NCBI RefSeq assembly: GCF_009649735.1
Contig: NZ_WJNH01000017.1
Location: 1 to 51,762, forward strand
Length of the DNA stretch: 51,762 bases
Direction of reading: 5' to 3'
DNA from: Salinibacillus xinjiangensis
Lineage (GTDB): Bacteria; Bacillota; Bacilli; Bacillales; Alkalibacillaceae
This document shows positions 1 through 10,646 of this stretch, one piece after another. The translations under genes and the position numbers were made by a program. The number at the start of each line of letters is the position of its first letter. The first letter of the stretch is position 1. Under the pieces are notes generated by a model. The model was not told where the DNA came from, ran no database searches, and worked only from the letters and a program-made list of their open reading frames with translations.

Positions 1-23
1 CTAAAAAAACTTCAAAAACATAT

Positions 24-140
<117 letters not shown>

Positions 141-145
141 AACTT

Positions 146-185
146 GAATCGCAAGAGCATTAATTTGTTCTTGCGATTCTTTTTT
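146..185 (+). terminator. rrn operon terminator
   Basis: A perfect 11-bp stem (146-156 with 169-179) is followed by a T run at 180-185, six bases after the 5S gene. It ends the ribosomal RNA operon. Confidence 0.9.
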
Positions 186-306
186 ATGCCATGAAATGGT
201 TGTTATTTCCTCCCTCCGCCCACTAAAAATCTGCATATTTACATAAATAACCTATCCCGAGAATTCCGTGAATGAATACCATGATAAAAACAATGAAATG
301 AATCAT

Positions 307-335
307 GTATATAAATTGTTAGATTAGGAGATGAT
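307..335 (+). promoter_or_regulatory. Probable sigma-F promoter of csfB
   Basis: GTATA at 307-311 is followed after exactly 15 bases by GGAGATGAT at 327-335. The sigma-F pattern is GTATA, 15 bases, GGnnAnAnT, so one position differs. Transcription would begin near 342, at the ribosome binding site, which rules out the in-frame ATG at 331. csfB is known to be under sigma F in B. subtilis; the site itself is inferred. Confidence 0.5.
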
Positions 336-354
336 AGAAATGGAGGTGGGGATT

Positions 355-549
355 ATGAGTAAACAAACAGCTGTTAAAAAGGTATGTCAGGTTTGTAATC
401 AAGAAAAGGCGGAGGGAATCACAGTCTACACAACCTTTATCTGTTTAGAGTGTGAACAGGAAATGATTAATACGGAACCTGGAGATGAGAAATATCAATA
501 CTTTGTAGAAAAGCTAAGGGTTATTAATCATTCAAATCAATTTTCATAG
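355..549 (+). CDS. csfB: Anti-sigma-G factor Gin (CsfB)
   Basis: A 64-residue zinc-binding protein, the same length as B. subtilis CsfB/Gin. That protein holds sigma G (and later sigma E) inactive so that late forespore genes are not read too early. Two CxxC pairs are visible (Cys11/14 and Cys30/33), as expected for the zinc-dependent dimer. The start is ATG 355 because GGAGGTGGGG at 342-351 sits directly in front; the in-frame ATG 331 lacks a site and lies inside the promoter. It is alone between the rrn operon and yaaO, with its own terminator. In B. subtilis xpaC and yaaN follow csfB; they are absent here. Confidence 0.88.
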   Translation: MSKQTAVKKVCQVCNQEKAEGITVYTTFICLECEQEMINTEPGDEKYQYFVEKLRVINHSNQFS

Positions 550-556
550 ATAAGAA

Positions 557-586
557 ATGTCGGACGTTTATGTTCGGCATTTTTTT
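557..586 (+). terminator. csfB terminator
   Basis: A nine-pair stem (557-565 with 572-580, two G-U pairs) with a T run to 586, eight bases after the csfB stop codon. Confidence 0.8.
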
Positions 587-650
587 GTGTTCTGTGCAAT
601 GAATATTTGTTTAGATGTACTCGCACTTTCCTGCTTTCCTAATGTAAATT

Positions 651-659
651 TGATAGAAT
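651..659 (+). promoter_or_regulatory. Extended -10 promoter of yaaO operon
   Basis: TG at 651-652, one base, then TAGAAT at 654-659 form an extended -10 element. The -35 position has only a weak match. It lies about 40 bases ahead of the yaaO start. Confidence 0.4.
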
Positions 660-698
660 GTATACGAAATCTAGTTTTCTAATGAGGTGTCGGAATTA

Positions 699-2132
699 AT
701 GGTTCATAATCAAAAAAATCTTCCTATATTTGAGGCGTTAAATAAGCATGTCAAAAATAATCCGGAATCCTTTCATGTACCTGGTCATAAAAATGGAAGT
801 GTTTTTCCGGAAGTAGGTTTGGGTGCTTTTCAGGATATACTCCGCTATGACTTAACAGAGATTACTGGAATGGATGACCTTCATCATCCTGAATCTGCTA
901 TTCAGAAGGCGCAAGAGCTAACCTCTCAGTTATACAAGGTCGAGGAAAGTTATTTTTTAGTTGGTGGTAGTACTGTTGGTAATTTGGCTATGATTTTTTC
1001 GGTTTGTGGTTCAGGAGATCAAGTGATTGTGCAACGGAATTGTCATAAGTCCATCATGAATGCATTAGAATTAGTTGGCGCTCAGCCCATATTTGTCGCA
1101 CCCATTTTTGAAAGAAAAACCAATCGTTATAGTAAAATTGATGTAAACCAAATAAAAGAAGCACTAGAGCAATACCCTGAATCGAAAGCTGTTGTTCTCA
1201 CCTATCCTGATTATTTTGGACATACTTATCCCCTAAAGAAAATGATTGAATTGGCCCACGGGCGTAATATTCCAGTGTTAGTAGATGAGGCTCATGGGGC
1301 GCACTTTATTTTGGGGGAGCCTTTTCCACCTTCAGCTACATCGCTTGGAGCTGATGTTGTTGTACAATCAGCACATAAGATGCTACCAGCAATGACTATG
1401 GCATCCTTTTTACATGTTAATTCATCTCGAATCTCTAATCAAAAGGTGGCATCCTATCTACGCATGCTTCAGTCAAGTAGTCCTTCCTATCCGTTAATGG
1501 CATCTTTGGACATAGCCCGTTACTTTTTAGCCCATTATCATGAGGATCAATTAAGGGAAACGTTAATGAGTGTTCAAAAGCTCCGCTCACAATTAGACCA
1601 AGTAACACGATGGGATATTTTACCAGAACAGGCTGAGGATGATCCATTAAAAATAACCATCCAGGTTCGAAATTACCGAGATATAGATCAATTTGTTCGT
1701 ATTATGGAAAGAAGTTATATTTTTCCGGAGCTGTCGACAACTAATCAAATCCTGTTGATACATGGACTAAAACCTCATTATCATGATCAAAACATCCATA
1801 AGCTTATAATGGCGTTGAATAATGAATTAAAAAGTCCAGCAGGGCATGATAAAATAGAATCAGCGGTTATTGATTTTTCATCTATAACTAAGCTCCCCTT
1901 TTCATATGAAAAACTAAATAATATGAGAAAAGTATGGGTACCTTGGGAGGAAGCTATCGGTGAGTATGCAGCAGAAGTAGTTACCCCTTATCCACCTGGT
2001 ATTCCATTCATTGTAAAGGGAGAACAAATTCTTAAACACCATGTTCATGAAATAAAATGCCTAGTAGGACAGAATAGACATATACACTACGAAGGTAAGG
2101 ATTTGGAAAAAGGGATTGAAATACTAAAGTAG
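699..2132 (+). CDS. yaaO: PLP-dependent Orn/Lys/Arg decarboxylase family protein YaaO
   Basis: A 477-residue member of the fold-type I group III decarboxylases (ornithine, lysine, arginine). The pyridoxal-phosphate lysine is in SAHKM (Lys227), preceded by the conserved DEAHGAH segment. An early HVPGHKNG motif is also typical. The C-terminal Orn/Lys/Arg decarboxylase domain ends near the PYPPGIP motif. Substrate cannot be decided from sequence; relatives include SpeA arginine decarboxylase. The start is ATG 699, nine bases after GAGGTG at 684-689; GTG 687 would overlap that site. tmk follows after 21 bases, so the two are probably cotranscribed. Confidence 0.85.
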   Translation: MVHNQKNLPIFEALNKHVKNNPESFHVPGHKNGSVFPEVGLGAFQDILRYDLTEITGMDDLHHPESAIQKAQELTSQLYKVEESYFLVGGSTVGNLAMIFSVCGSGDQVIVQRNCHKSIMNALELVGAQPIFVAPIFERKTNRYSKIDVNQIKEALEQYPESKAVVLTYPDYFGHTYPLKKMIELAHGRNIPVLVDEAHGAHFILGEPFPPSATSLGADVVVQSAHKMLPAMTMASFLHVNSSRISNQKVASYLRMLQSSSPSYPLMASLDIARYFLAHYHEDQLRETLMSVQKLRSQLDQVTRWDILPEQAEDDPLKITIQVRNYRDIDQFVRIMERSYIFPELSTTNQILLIHGLKPHYHDQNIHKLIMALNNELKSPAGHDKIESAVIDFSSITKLPFSYEKLNNMRKVWVPWEEAIGEYAAEVVTPYPPGIPFIVKGEQILKHHVHEIKCLVGQNRHIHYEGKDLEKGIEILK

Positions 2133-2153
2133 AAACTAAAGGGGAATCATCAA

Positions 2154-2783
2154 GTGAGAGGATCATTTATTACGTTTGAAGGTGTAGAAGGAGCAGGGAA
2201 AACTTCTATCATCGAAAAAGTGTACGAGCTATTACAGGCAAGAGGATTCAAAACCATCAAAACACGTGAACCTGGTGGAATTGAAATCGCTGAGAAAATT
2301 CGTAATGTCATACTAGATCGTTCACACACAAATATGGATGGACGTACCGAAGCCCTTTTGTATGCAGCAGCAAGAAGGCAGCATTTAGTGGAAAGGGTAT
2401 TACCAAAACTAAACGAAGGATATATTGTGCTATGTGATCGGTTTATTGATAGTAGCTTGGCGTATCAAGGCTATGCCAGGGAATTAGGAATGGATGAGGT
2501 TCGCCAAATAAATGAGTTTGCTATTCAAAGCTGCATGCCTGATTTGACACTATTATTAGATATTAATCCCCAAAAGGGAATGGAGAGAATATGGGAAAAC
2601 AAGGAACGCGAACAAAACCGTTTAGATTTAGAGGGCCTAAACTTTCACCATAAGGTTTATGAGGGATACCAGCTGTTACTGAAACAATTTCCAAATCGAA
2701 TCAAAAGAGTGGATGCAGATCAGTCTCTAGATGAGGTTCTTCAGTCCTGCATGTCTTATTTAGAAAAACATGTAGCTAAATAA
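2154..2783 (+). CDS. tmk: Thymidylate kinase
   Basis: Phosphorylates dTMP to dTDP with ATP, the essential step joining de novo and salvage routes to dTTP. The 209-residue length is usual. The P-loop GVEGAGKT spans residues 10-17. [13 protein letters not shown] segment carries the DR(Y/F) motif for the phosphates, and a REPGG motif binds the nucleotide. The start is GTG 2154 after AAAGGGGA. It is the usual first gene of the tmk-darA-yaaR-holB cluster, but a 196-base gap with a hairpin separates it from darA here. Confidence 0.95.
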   Translation: MRGSFITFEGVEGAGKTSIIEKVYELLQARGFKTIKTREPGGIEIAEKIRNVILDRSHTNMDGRTEALLYAAARRQHLVERVLPKLNEGYIVLCDRFIDSSLAYQGYARELGMDEVRQINEFAIQSCMPDLTLLLDINPQKGMERIWENKEREQNRLDLEGLNFHHKVYEGYQLLLKQFPNRIKRVDADQSLDEVLQSCMSYLEKHVAK

Positions 2784-2812
2784 ACAATTTTTGATAAAGC
2801 ACATATAATAAA

Positions 2813-2838
2813 ATAGGCTTTCGAAACAGAAAGCCTAT
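2813..2838. other. Inverted repeat between tmk and darA
   Basis: A perfect stem (TAGGCTTTC at 2814-2822 with GAAAGCCTA at 2829-2837) lies after tmk. No T run follows on the + strand, whereas the minus strand reads into TTTTATT. It may be a weak terminator or an mRNA processing hairpin for tmk. Confidence 0.5.
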
Positions 2839-2893
2839 AATATCTATCGCAATTTGTGCACTCTATCACCCAACATGCATGCAGAAAAGTGCT

Positions 2894-2921
2894 TTTACGT
2901 TTATCTCATTCGTTGTATGAT
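2894..2921 (+). promoter_or_regulatory. Possible sigma-A promoter of darA operon
   Basis: TTTACG at 2894-2899 and TATGAT at 2916-2921 are spaced 16 bp. It lies about 60 bases ahead of darA, after the hairpin. It would start the darA-yaaR-holB-ricT-yabA-yabB-rsmI unit. Confidence 0.4.
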
Positions 2922-2958
2922 AGAATAAGAAGATATACGGAACTCTTTTATAAAATAA

Positions 2959-3309
<351 letters not shown>

Positions 3310-3343
3310 TGAACAACTCTAATCAACAAAGTAGGTGTGTGGC

Positions 3344-3784
3344 TTGAAAATTAGCCAGGAAATACGTGGACAAATGGAAACATCACAAAAAAAACTTCAG
3401 ATGAATACCTCACAAGGAAAAAACTTCGAATCCATGGTTCAAAAGGAAGCGGGTCAGCTGCGAGATCACGAGTTAAACCGTCTTATGGAAAAACTTTCGT
3501 CTCAGGGCGAAAAAGTTGCTAGGTTCCGCTCTTTTCAAGACTTAGCTAAGTATAAGCAGTTGGTTAAGGAATTTGTCCATGAGGCTGTTCAATATGGAAT
3601 GGACCTGAAACAGTCCAGAAGCTTTTCAATGGGTGGACAAAGTCAAAAGCTTACGATTGTCGAAAAAATTGATCAGCAGCTTACAGATTTAACGGAAACA
3701 GTTTTAAATCAGGAAAAGAAGTCAATTGATATTTTAGATCATATAGGTGAAATTAAAGGTCTTTTAATGAACTTGTATACGTAA
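3344..3784 (+). CDS. yaaR: YaaR family protein (DUF327)
   Basis: A 146-residue mostly helical, charged protein of the YaaR/DUF327 family; its function is not established. No membrane segment or catalytic motif is visible. TTG 3344 is chosen as start because AGGTGTG just upstream fits as its binding site and gives the family length; GTG 3335 would overlap that site. It lies between darA and holB as in B. subtilis. Confidence 0.8.
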   Translation: MKISQEIRGQMETSQKKLQMNTSQGKNFESMVQKEAGQLRDHELNRLMEKLSSQGEKVARFRSFQDLAKYKQLVKEFVHEAVQYGMDLKQSRSFSMGGQSQKLTIVEKIDQQLTDLTETVLNQEKKSIDILDHIGEIKGLLMNLYT

Positions 3785-3799
3785 AAGGGTGAATGAAGA

Positions 3800-4786
3800 G
3801 TGAATACGTGGGGCGACTTTGAAAACGTTCAACCAATTGTGGCCAAAATGCTTGAAAATAGCATTAAAAAGAATAGAATTTCGCATGCTTATTTATTTCA
3901 AGGTCCTAAAGGTACAGGCAAGAAGGAATCTAGTTTTCTTCTTGCCAAAAGTTTTTTTTGTAAGTACCTGGAGGGGTTTAATCCATGTAATGAATGCCGA
4001 GATTGTAAGCGGATTGAATCTGGTAATCACCCTGATGTCCATCCCATTCAACCAGATGGACAATCCATTAAAAAGGAACAAATTACCCATCTTCAAAAGG
4101 AATTTACATATACCGGCATGGAGTCTAACCAAAAGGTCTACATTATCGAACATGCTGATACGATGACAGCAAATGCCGCCAATCAACTTCTCAAGTTTTT
4201 GGAGGAACCAAAACGAAGTACGATGGCTATTCTGTTAACGGAAAATGGTCAGTCTATTTTAAATACAATTCGTTCCCGTTGCCAAACCATGTCATTTAAG
4301 GCGTTGAATACAAAACAACTAGAATCTAGGCTTGTCGCTAGCGGAATTAGCGAACCTATTAGCAAATTCAGTGCGGCTTTAACCAATGATTTTGAGGAAG
4401 CAGAGCGAATTAGTCAGGATGATTGGTTTGCTAAAGGGCGAACGATAGTGATAAAATTAATACAAGTGTTAATGGAAGGAAATGACGAAGCATTTCTTTT
4501 TCTGCACAATGATTGGCTCCCACATTTTAAGGATAAGGATCAATCACAAATTGGTCTTGATCTACTTTTGATTTGGTATCGGGATTATGTCTCTTATTTG
4601 ATAGAGCGTAAAGATACCATTATATATATTGACGAAAAGGAGAAGTTCGAGAAATATACCTTTTCGCTATCTCGTGATCAGGCTACGAAAGCGTTAAAAA
4701 AAATATTGGAAGCAAAAAACAAACTCAAGGCAAATGTCAATCCTACACTTGTCATGGAGGAGTTGGTGCTTCAAATACAGAGGTGA
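3800..4786 (+). CDS. holB: DNA polymerase III subunit delta prime
   Basis: A 328-residue clamp-loader subunit that helps open the beta sliding clamp. AAA+ features are visible: a Walker-A-like GPKGTGKK (35-42), with Lys in place of the usual Thr/Ser after GK, as common in non-hydrolysing delta prime; a four-cysteine zinc module (about Cys52 to Cys64, ending CNECRDC); and the SRC motif in IRSRCQ carrying the arginine finger. The start is GTG 3800. The stop overlaps the ribosome binding site of ricT, implying translational coupling. Confidence 0.93.
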   Translation: MNTWGDFENVQPIVAKMLENSIKKNRISHAYLFQGPKGTGKKESSFLLAKSFFCKYLEGFNPCNECRDCKRIESGNHPDVHPIQPDGQSIKKEQITHLQKEFTYTGMESNQKVYIIEHADTMTANAANQLLKFLEEPKRSTMAILLTENGQSILNTIRSRCQTMSFKALNTKQLESRLVASGISEPISKFSAALTNDFEEAERISQDDWFAKGRTIVIKLIQVLMEGNDEAFLFLHNDWLPHFKDKDQSQIGLDLLLIWYRDYVSYLIERKDTIIYIDEKEKFEKYTFSLSRDQATKALKKILEAKNKLKANVNPTLVMEELVLQIQR

Positions 4787-4791
4787 TAGAG

Positions 4792-5607
4792 TTGGTTGAA
4801 GTTGTAGGAGTGCGTTTTAAGCAGGCGGGAAAAATATACTACTTCGACCCGAGTGGCCTATCTTTGACAACAGATGACTACGTAATCGTGGAAACGGTTC
4901 GTGGAATTGAATTCGGAAAAGTTGTCATACCGCATAAAGAAGTTGGTGAGGACGATATCGTTCTTCCATTAAAACGGGTTATTCGCATCGCGGATGAAAA
5001 GGATAAAGTGACTGTGTTAGAAAACAAAGATAAATCACAGGAAGCTTTTGACGTATGCAGCAATAAGATTAACAGTCATCAACTAGATATGAAACTGGTT
5101 GATGTAGAATATACATTCGATCGTAATAAAGTCATTTTTTATTTTACAGCTGATGGTCGTGTCGATTTTCGTGATCTAGTTAAAGACCTAGCTGCTGTAT
5201 TTAAGACAAGAATTGAGCTCCGCCAAATTGGAGTAAGGGATGAAGCTAAATTGCTTGGGGGCATAGGCCCATGTGGCAGAATGCTATGCTGTTCCACATT
5301 TTTAGGTGATTTTGAGCCTGTATCCATTAAAATGGCTAAGGATCAGAATTTATCTTTAAATCCTGCGAAAATCTCTGGTTTGTGTGGACGTTTAATGTGC
5401 TGTCTGAAGTATGAAAATGATGATTACGAGCAAGCCAAAAAAGAATTACCTGATATTGGAGAACCCATTAAAACTCCAGAGGGAGCAGGTAAGGTTGTTG
5501 GCCTAAACATACTTGAACGTGTAGTACAAATTGAGGTTCAAGATGGTGAACGAGTGATAGAATATTCATTGAAGGAATTAATCGATGAAGGAGTCGTTTC
5601 TACGTAA
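4792..5607 (+). CDS. ricT: RicT (YaaT), PSP1-domain subunit of the RicAFT complex
   Basis: A 271-residue PSP1-domain protein. In B. subtilis, RicT with RicA and RicF forms an Fe-S-bearing complex needed for RNase Y-dependent mRNA maturation, sporulation phosphorelay activity and competence. The cysteine clusters PCGRMLCC and LCGRLMCC (about residues 160-205) match the cluster ligands. The start is TTG 4792, five bases after the AGAGGTGAT site made by the holB end; the product then begins MVEVVGVRF, as in B. subtilis. GTG 4783 would lie inside that site. Confidence 0.9.
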   Translation: MVEVVGVRFKQAGKIYYFDPSGLSLTTDDYVIVETVRGIEFGKVVIPHKEVGEDDIVLPLKRVIRIADEKDKVTVLENKDKSQEAFDVCSNKINSHQLDMKLVDVEYTFDRNKVIFYFTADGRVDFRDLVKDLAAVFKTRIELRQIGVRDEAKLLGGIGPCGRMLCCSTFLGDFEPVSIKMAKDQNLSLNPAKISGLCGRLMCCLKYENDDYEQAKKELPDIGEPIKTPEGAGKVVGLNILERVVQIEVQDGERVIEYSLKELIDEGVVST

Positions 5608-5636
5608 GCCACAAAGTAATGGGGTGGAGAGCCAGC

Positions 5637-6002
5637 GTGAATAAAAAAGAGCTATTTGAGAGATTTACGTATTTGGAAAAACAAATTGGTGAATTATATG
5701 AACAGTTTGGTGAATTAAAAGGAAACCTAGTTCAACTCATCGAGGAGAATCATCATCTTTCAGTAGAAAACCATCATTTGCGCAATCGCTTGGAAAGTGA
5801 AACTGAAAACCATCCAGAGCCTAAAGAAAACATAGCTGATAACCATGTGCCCAAGGCTGATGCAGCTGTTGGAGAAGGTTATGATAATTTAGCTAGGATT
5901 TATGAAGAAGGTTTTCATATTTGTAATGTTCACTTTGGGAGCCCTAGAGGTGAAGAAGACTGTCTTTTTTGCCTACTGTTCCTAAATAAACAGCAAACGT
6001 AA
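5637..6002 (+). CDS. yabA: Replication initiation control protein YabA
   Basis: A 121-residue negative regulator of initiation that bridges DnaA and the DnaN clamp to limit origin firing. The N-terminal half (about 5-60) is a leucine-zipper coiled coil used for tetramerisation. The C-terminal half has the zinc-binding cluster HxCxxH...CLFC. A variable linker (about 62-85) separates them. The start is GTG 5637, seven bases after GGGGTGGAG; an ATG at 5619 lacks a site. Length is close to B. subtilis YabA (119). Confidence 0.92.
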   Translation: MNKKELFERFTYLEKQIGELYEQFGELKGNLVQLIEENHHLSVENHHLRNRLESETENHPEPKENIADNHVPKADAAVGEGYDNLARIYEEGFHICNVHFGSPRGEEDCLFCLLFLNKQQT

Positions 6003-6003
6003 G

Positions 6004-6034
6004 CGTCCCTGTCAGCTTCGGAGACAAGGCGCTA
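6004..6034 (-). repeat. Degenerate Bacillaceae-type intergenic repeat (minus orientation)
   Basis: Read on the minus strand this segment gives GCGCCTTGTC, then TCCGAAGCTGACAGG. It resembles the element at 40894-40932 (GGCGACTGTTC, then CCGGAGCTAGACA) in opposite orientation. The resemblance is partial, judged by eye. Confidence 0.35.
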
Positions 6035-6147
6035 CTTGCAAGATAATGTGGGAGGGCCTTAGGGTTCTTCCACTTTTGTTTTTAGATAAAAAAGGGCATC
6101 CTTATACATACATGAAAAATATACCCACTAGAGTGAGGGAAAGATTT

Positions 6148-6900
6148 ATGGCAACGTTAAAGGACGATGAACGGCTAGACTATTTATTATCAGAGGAAGA
6201 TATGAGAATCATCCAAAGTCCGTCTATTTTTGCATTTTCATTAGATGCAGTTTTACTAGCTAAGTTTGCATATGTACCAATCAAAAAAGGTAATATTCTA
6301 GACTTATGTAGCGGAAATGGAGTTATCCCCCTACTGCTTTCCAGAAGGTCATACGCAAATATCACGGGTGTAGAGATTCAGGACAGACTTTATGATATGG
6401 CAATGCGAAACATATCAATCAATCAGTTAGATGAACAACTATCCATGGTCCGTGGTGATTTAAAGGACATGCCAGAAGTATTGGGACATGGAAGGTATGA
6501 TGTGGTAACCTGTAACCCTCCTTATTTTAAAACACCTGGGAAGGATGAAAAGAATTTAAATCAATACCAAGCCATTGCTCGACACGAAATTTACTGTACG
6601 TTAGAGGATGTAGTAAAATCCTGTGCAAAGCTTGTTCGTCCGGGTGGAAAGGTTGCTCTCGTTCATCGACCTGGGCGATTAGTTGATATCATTAGCTTAT
6701 TTCGTAAGTATCGCCTTGAGCCGAAGCGAATCCAATTTGTTTATTCTAAGCAAGGTAGAGAAGCTAATACATTATTAATCGAGGGTACCCGTGATGGGAA
6801 ACCGGATTTGAAAATTTTAAATCCATTATATGTATATGATAATAATGGAAATTACACCGATGAGCTTCATGAAATTTTATATGGGAAGGGTGGGAAGTAG
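6148..6900 (+). CDS. yabB: tRNA1(Val) adenine-N6 methyltransferase family protein YabB
   Basis: A 250-residue SAM-dependent N6-adenine methyltransferase of the TrmN6 (YfiC) family. It shows the SAM-binding motif [13 protein letters not shown] and the catalytic NPPY motif (CNPPYFK). The probable product is m6A at position 37 of a tRNA; the exact tRNA is inferred. ATG 6148 ([13 protein letters not shown]) follows GAGGGA; an upstream ATG at 6046 would add 34 unlike residues. rsmI begins at the next base after the stop. In B. subtilis yazA (GIY-YIG nuclease) lies between these two; it is missing here. Confidence 0.88.
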   Translation: MATLKDDERLDYLLSEEDMRIIQSPSIFAFSLDAVLLAKFAYVPIKKGNILDLCSGNGVIPLLLSRRSYANITGVEIQDRLYDMAMRNISINQLDEQLSMVRGDLKDMPEVLGHGRYDVVTCNPPYFKTPGKDEKNLNQYQAIARHEIYCTLEDVVKSCAKLVRPGGKVALVHRPGRLVDIISLFRKYRLEPKRIQFVYSKQGREANTLLIEGTRDGKPDLKILNPLYVYDNNGNYTDELHEILYGKGGK

Positions 6901-7779
6901 GTGCATATTCAAAAGAGCTTTTCAAGTGATGAAAAGGGAAAATTATATATTGTTCCCACTCCCATTGGGAATTTAGAGGACATCACGTATCGTGCATTAC
7001 AGATATTAAAAGATGTAGATGTCATTGCAGCGGAGGATACTAGGCAGACCCAAAAACTACTGAATCATTTTGAAATCTCAACACCTACCTTTAGCTATCA
7101 TGAACATAATAAGGGAGCCGTTGGTGAAAAAATTATTCTACAATTAAAAACAGGCAAAAACATTGCCTTAGTAAGTGATGCAGGCATGCCGGTTATTTCA
7201 GATCCCGGTTTTGATTTAGTAGAACAAGCAAGTGAGTGGGTAGATGTTGTAGTATTACCTGGAGCAAATGCGGCACTAACGGCTTTAGTTGGCTCAGGTC
7301 TCCCTGCTGAGCATTTTTACTTTTATGGATTTTTACCAAGAAAAAAGAAAGAACTAAAGGAAGTATTAACGAATCTTCAATATGTTCAAGCGACTTTGTT
7401 GTTCTACGAATCTCCTTATCGCATTAAGGATACGCTTAAAGGTATGAAGGACGTATGGGGTCCTGAACGGAAGATAGTACTAGCAAGAGAGCTTACGAAA
7501 CGCTATGAAGAGTATGTGAGGGGAACAGTAGAAGAGATATTGGAATGGACGAACTCAGAGGATGCCCAAGTTCGTGGAGAGTTTTGTATTGTGGTTGAAG
7601 GTTCCTCACAAGAACAAGAATCCCAAGAGCAGTGGTGGAGTGATTTATCAATTTTAGACCATGTTGACCATTACATAATAGAAAAAGGAATGTCTAATAA
7701 GGATGCGATTAAGGAAGTAGCTAAAGAGAGAGGGATTCCGAAGCGAGAGGTTTACGAGATTTTTCATAAAGAAAACTAG
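6901..7779 (+). CDS. rsmI: 16S rRNA 2'-O-ribose C1402 methyltransferase
   Basis: A 292-residue SAM-dependent methyltransferase of the tetrapyrrole-methylase fold that methylates the ribose of C1402 in the decoding centre. Family motifs visible are YIVPTPIGNLEDIT, AAEDTRQT, SDAGMPVISDPG and LPGANAALTAL. GTG 6901 directly follows the yabB stop and gives an N-terminus like B. subtilis YabC. The last four codons and stop (7768-7779) lie inside an intergenic repeat shared with 33193-33292, so the C-terminal tail may have been set by insertion of that element. Confidence 0.93.
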   Translation: MHIQKSFSSDEKGKLYIVPTPIGNLEDITYRALQILKDVDVIAAEDTRQTQKLLNHFEISTPTFSYHEHNKGAVGEKIILQLKTGKNIALVSDAGMPVISDPGFDLVEQASEWVDVVVLPGANAALTALVGSGLPAEHFYFYGFLPRKKKELKEVLTNLQYVQATLLFYESPYRIKDTLKGMKDVWGPERKIVLARELTKRYEEYVRGTVEEILEWTNSEDAQVRGEFCIVVEGSSQEQESQEQWWSDLSILDHVDHYIIEKGMSNKDAIKEVAKERGIPKREVYEIFHKEN

Positions 7780-7830
7780 CCGATTGGCAAATCTGAAAGG
7801 TGTAAACAGAGGCGTAGTTGCACTTATACT
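7765..7830 (-). repeat. Intergenic repeat, copy A (overlaps rsmI 3' end)
   Basis: Read on the minus strand it matches the right two thirds of the element at 33193-33292: AGTATAAGTGCAACTAC, CCTCTGT, GCCAATCGGC, AGTTTTCTTTATG. The hairpin of the other copy (CTCGCC/GGCGAG) is decayed here. The plus-strand reading provides the rsmI stop codon. Minus-strand sequence beyond 7830 may be a diverged left part. Confidence 0.7.
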
Positions 7831-7902
7831 TAGTACTTAAAATTTTTCGCGCTACGTCGCCAATTCTTCTAGCTAAAATTTTATGCTTTTCTAATGTGTA
7901 AA

Positions 7903-7937
7903 TAAATAAAAAGTTGCCTTGATATATCAAGGCAACC
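7903..7937 (-). terminator. abrB terminator
   Basis: A perfect palindromic stem, GTTGCCTTGATA/TATCAAGGCAAC (7913-7936), is followed on the minus strand by CTTTTTATTT. It ends abrB and also blocks read-through between the convergent rsmI and abrB genes. Confidence 0.85.
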
Positions 7938-7966
7938 TTCCCCATTTTCGATTCCAATCCTATTGT

Positions 7967-8245
7967 TTATGCATCAATTTTATCTTTAATTTCGTTCAAT
8001 AGTTGTTGTGCGCCTTCTTTGCTAAGAACTAATTTTCCATCTGCAAAGCTGATGTTGTCGTTTGATACTTCGCCTGTGATGTGGCAAGTATTAGATGGTT
8101 GATACTTTTTCAACACGATACGATCATCATCCACATAGATTTCTAATGAATCCTTTTCATGGATATCTAGTGTGCGACGCAACTCGATTGGAATAACAAC
8201 ACGTCCTAATTCGTCTACTTTACGGACGATACCAGTGGATTTCAT
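7967..8245 (-). CDS. abrB: Transition-state regulator AbrB
   Basis: A 92-residue swapped-hairpin DNA-binding protein that holds back stationary-phase and sporulation genes during growth. The N-terminal domain MKSTGIVRKVDELGRVVIPIELRRT is nearly the B. subtilis sequence, and the C-terminal multimerisation part (CHITGEVSNDN...KEGAQQLLNEI) is also conserved; the single Cys is near residue 54. It is the only minus-strand protein gene in the window. GAGGGGAAA precedes the ATG. Its promoter carries tandem Spo0A boxes (8287-8303), so control by Spo0A~P is expected. Likely local targets are spoVG and its AT-rich promoter. Confidence 0.96.
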   Translation of the reverse strand: MKSTGIVRKVDELGRVVIPIELRRTLDIHEKDSLEIYVDDDRIVLKKYQPSNTCHITGEVSNDNISFADGKLVLSKEGAQQLLNEIKDKIDA

Positions 8246-8286
8246 AATAATTTCCCCTCTCGATCATTCTGTTTTTTCTCTTTTTA

Positions 8287-8303
8287 TTCGTCATCTTTCG
8301 ACA
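8287..8303 (-). promoter_or_regulatory. Tandem Spo0A boxes of abrB
   Basis: On the minus strand TGTCGAA (8297-8303) and TGACGAA (8287-8293) lie three bases apart. Both fit the 0A box TGNCGAA. They sit just downstream of the -10, the arrangement by which Spo0A~P represses abrB in B. subtilis. Confidence 0.8.
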
Positions 8304-8306
8304 TGA

Positions 8307-8336
8307 ATTCTATCACTATTTGTCAATAGTTGTCAA
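8307..8336 (-). promoter_or_regulatory. abrB sigma-A promoter
   Basis: On the minus strand TTGACA (8336-8331) and TAGAAT (8312-8307) are spaced 18 bp. A second TTGACA (8326-8321) lies too close to the -10 to serve. Together with 8401-8625 this divergent 380-base region also holds the metS promoters; no T-box motif is visible. Confidence 0.75.
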
Positions 8337-8458
8337 TTGCTTTGTTTGTAATTTCATGTAGTTAGAAACAAATATTTACAAGGTATTTACCCCGTTTTCA
8401 AAAAAGTAAACATGAATCTTAAAGCGGAGAGGAAATGGTCTAGGCTAGGGTATATAAA

Positions 8459-8488
8459 TTGACAAATTAAAATGCTCTTATGTATAGT
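8459..8488 (+). promoter_or_regulatory. metS sigma-A promoter
   Basis: TTGACA at about 8459-8464 and TATAGT at 8483-8488 are spaced 18 bp. A second possible -10, TATAAT at 8538-8543, has a poor -35. The leader from either to metS contains no recognisable T-box specifier or antiterminator. Confidence 0.6.
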
Positions 8489-8571
8489 ATTCTGTTAGAT
8501 ATGGAAATCATGGGGGTAAAACGTTAAAATAATACAGTATAATCCTTTTTATTTATACTCTCAAGAATTAA

Positions 8572-10578
<2,007 letters not shown>

Positions 10579-10587
10579 TAAAAAAAG

Positions 10588-10622
10588 AAAAGGTTAGGTG
10601 CTTTTTGCGCTTAACCTTTTTT
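10588..10622 (+). terminator. metS terminator
   Basis: A long stem (AAAGGTTAGGTGC with GCGCTTAACCTTT) and T run at 10617-10622 follow the metS stop. It lies only ten bases before the tatD ribosome binding site, so tatD is expressed by read-through or a hidden promoter. Confidence 0.75.
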
Positions 10623-10646
10623 ACGAATCAGAGAGGTGATATAAAA

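Noticed and set aside
2813-2838. Standard intrinsic terminator for tmk
   Set aside because: The stem is perfect but no T run follows on the + strand; listed only as an inverted repeat.
3819-4186. Overlapping frames inside holB on both strands
   Set aside because: holB is a full-length conserved gene in the main frame; the others have no binding site or similarity.
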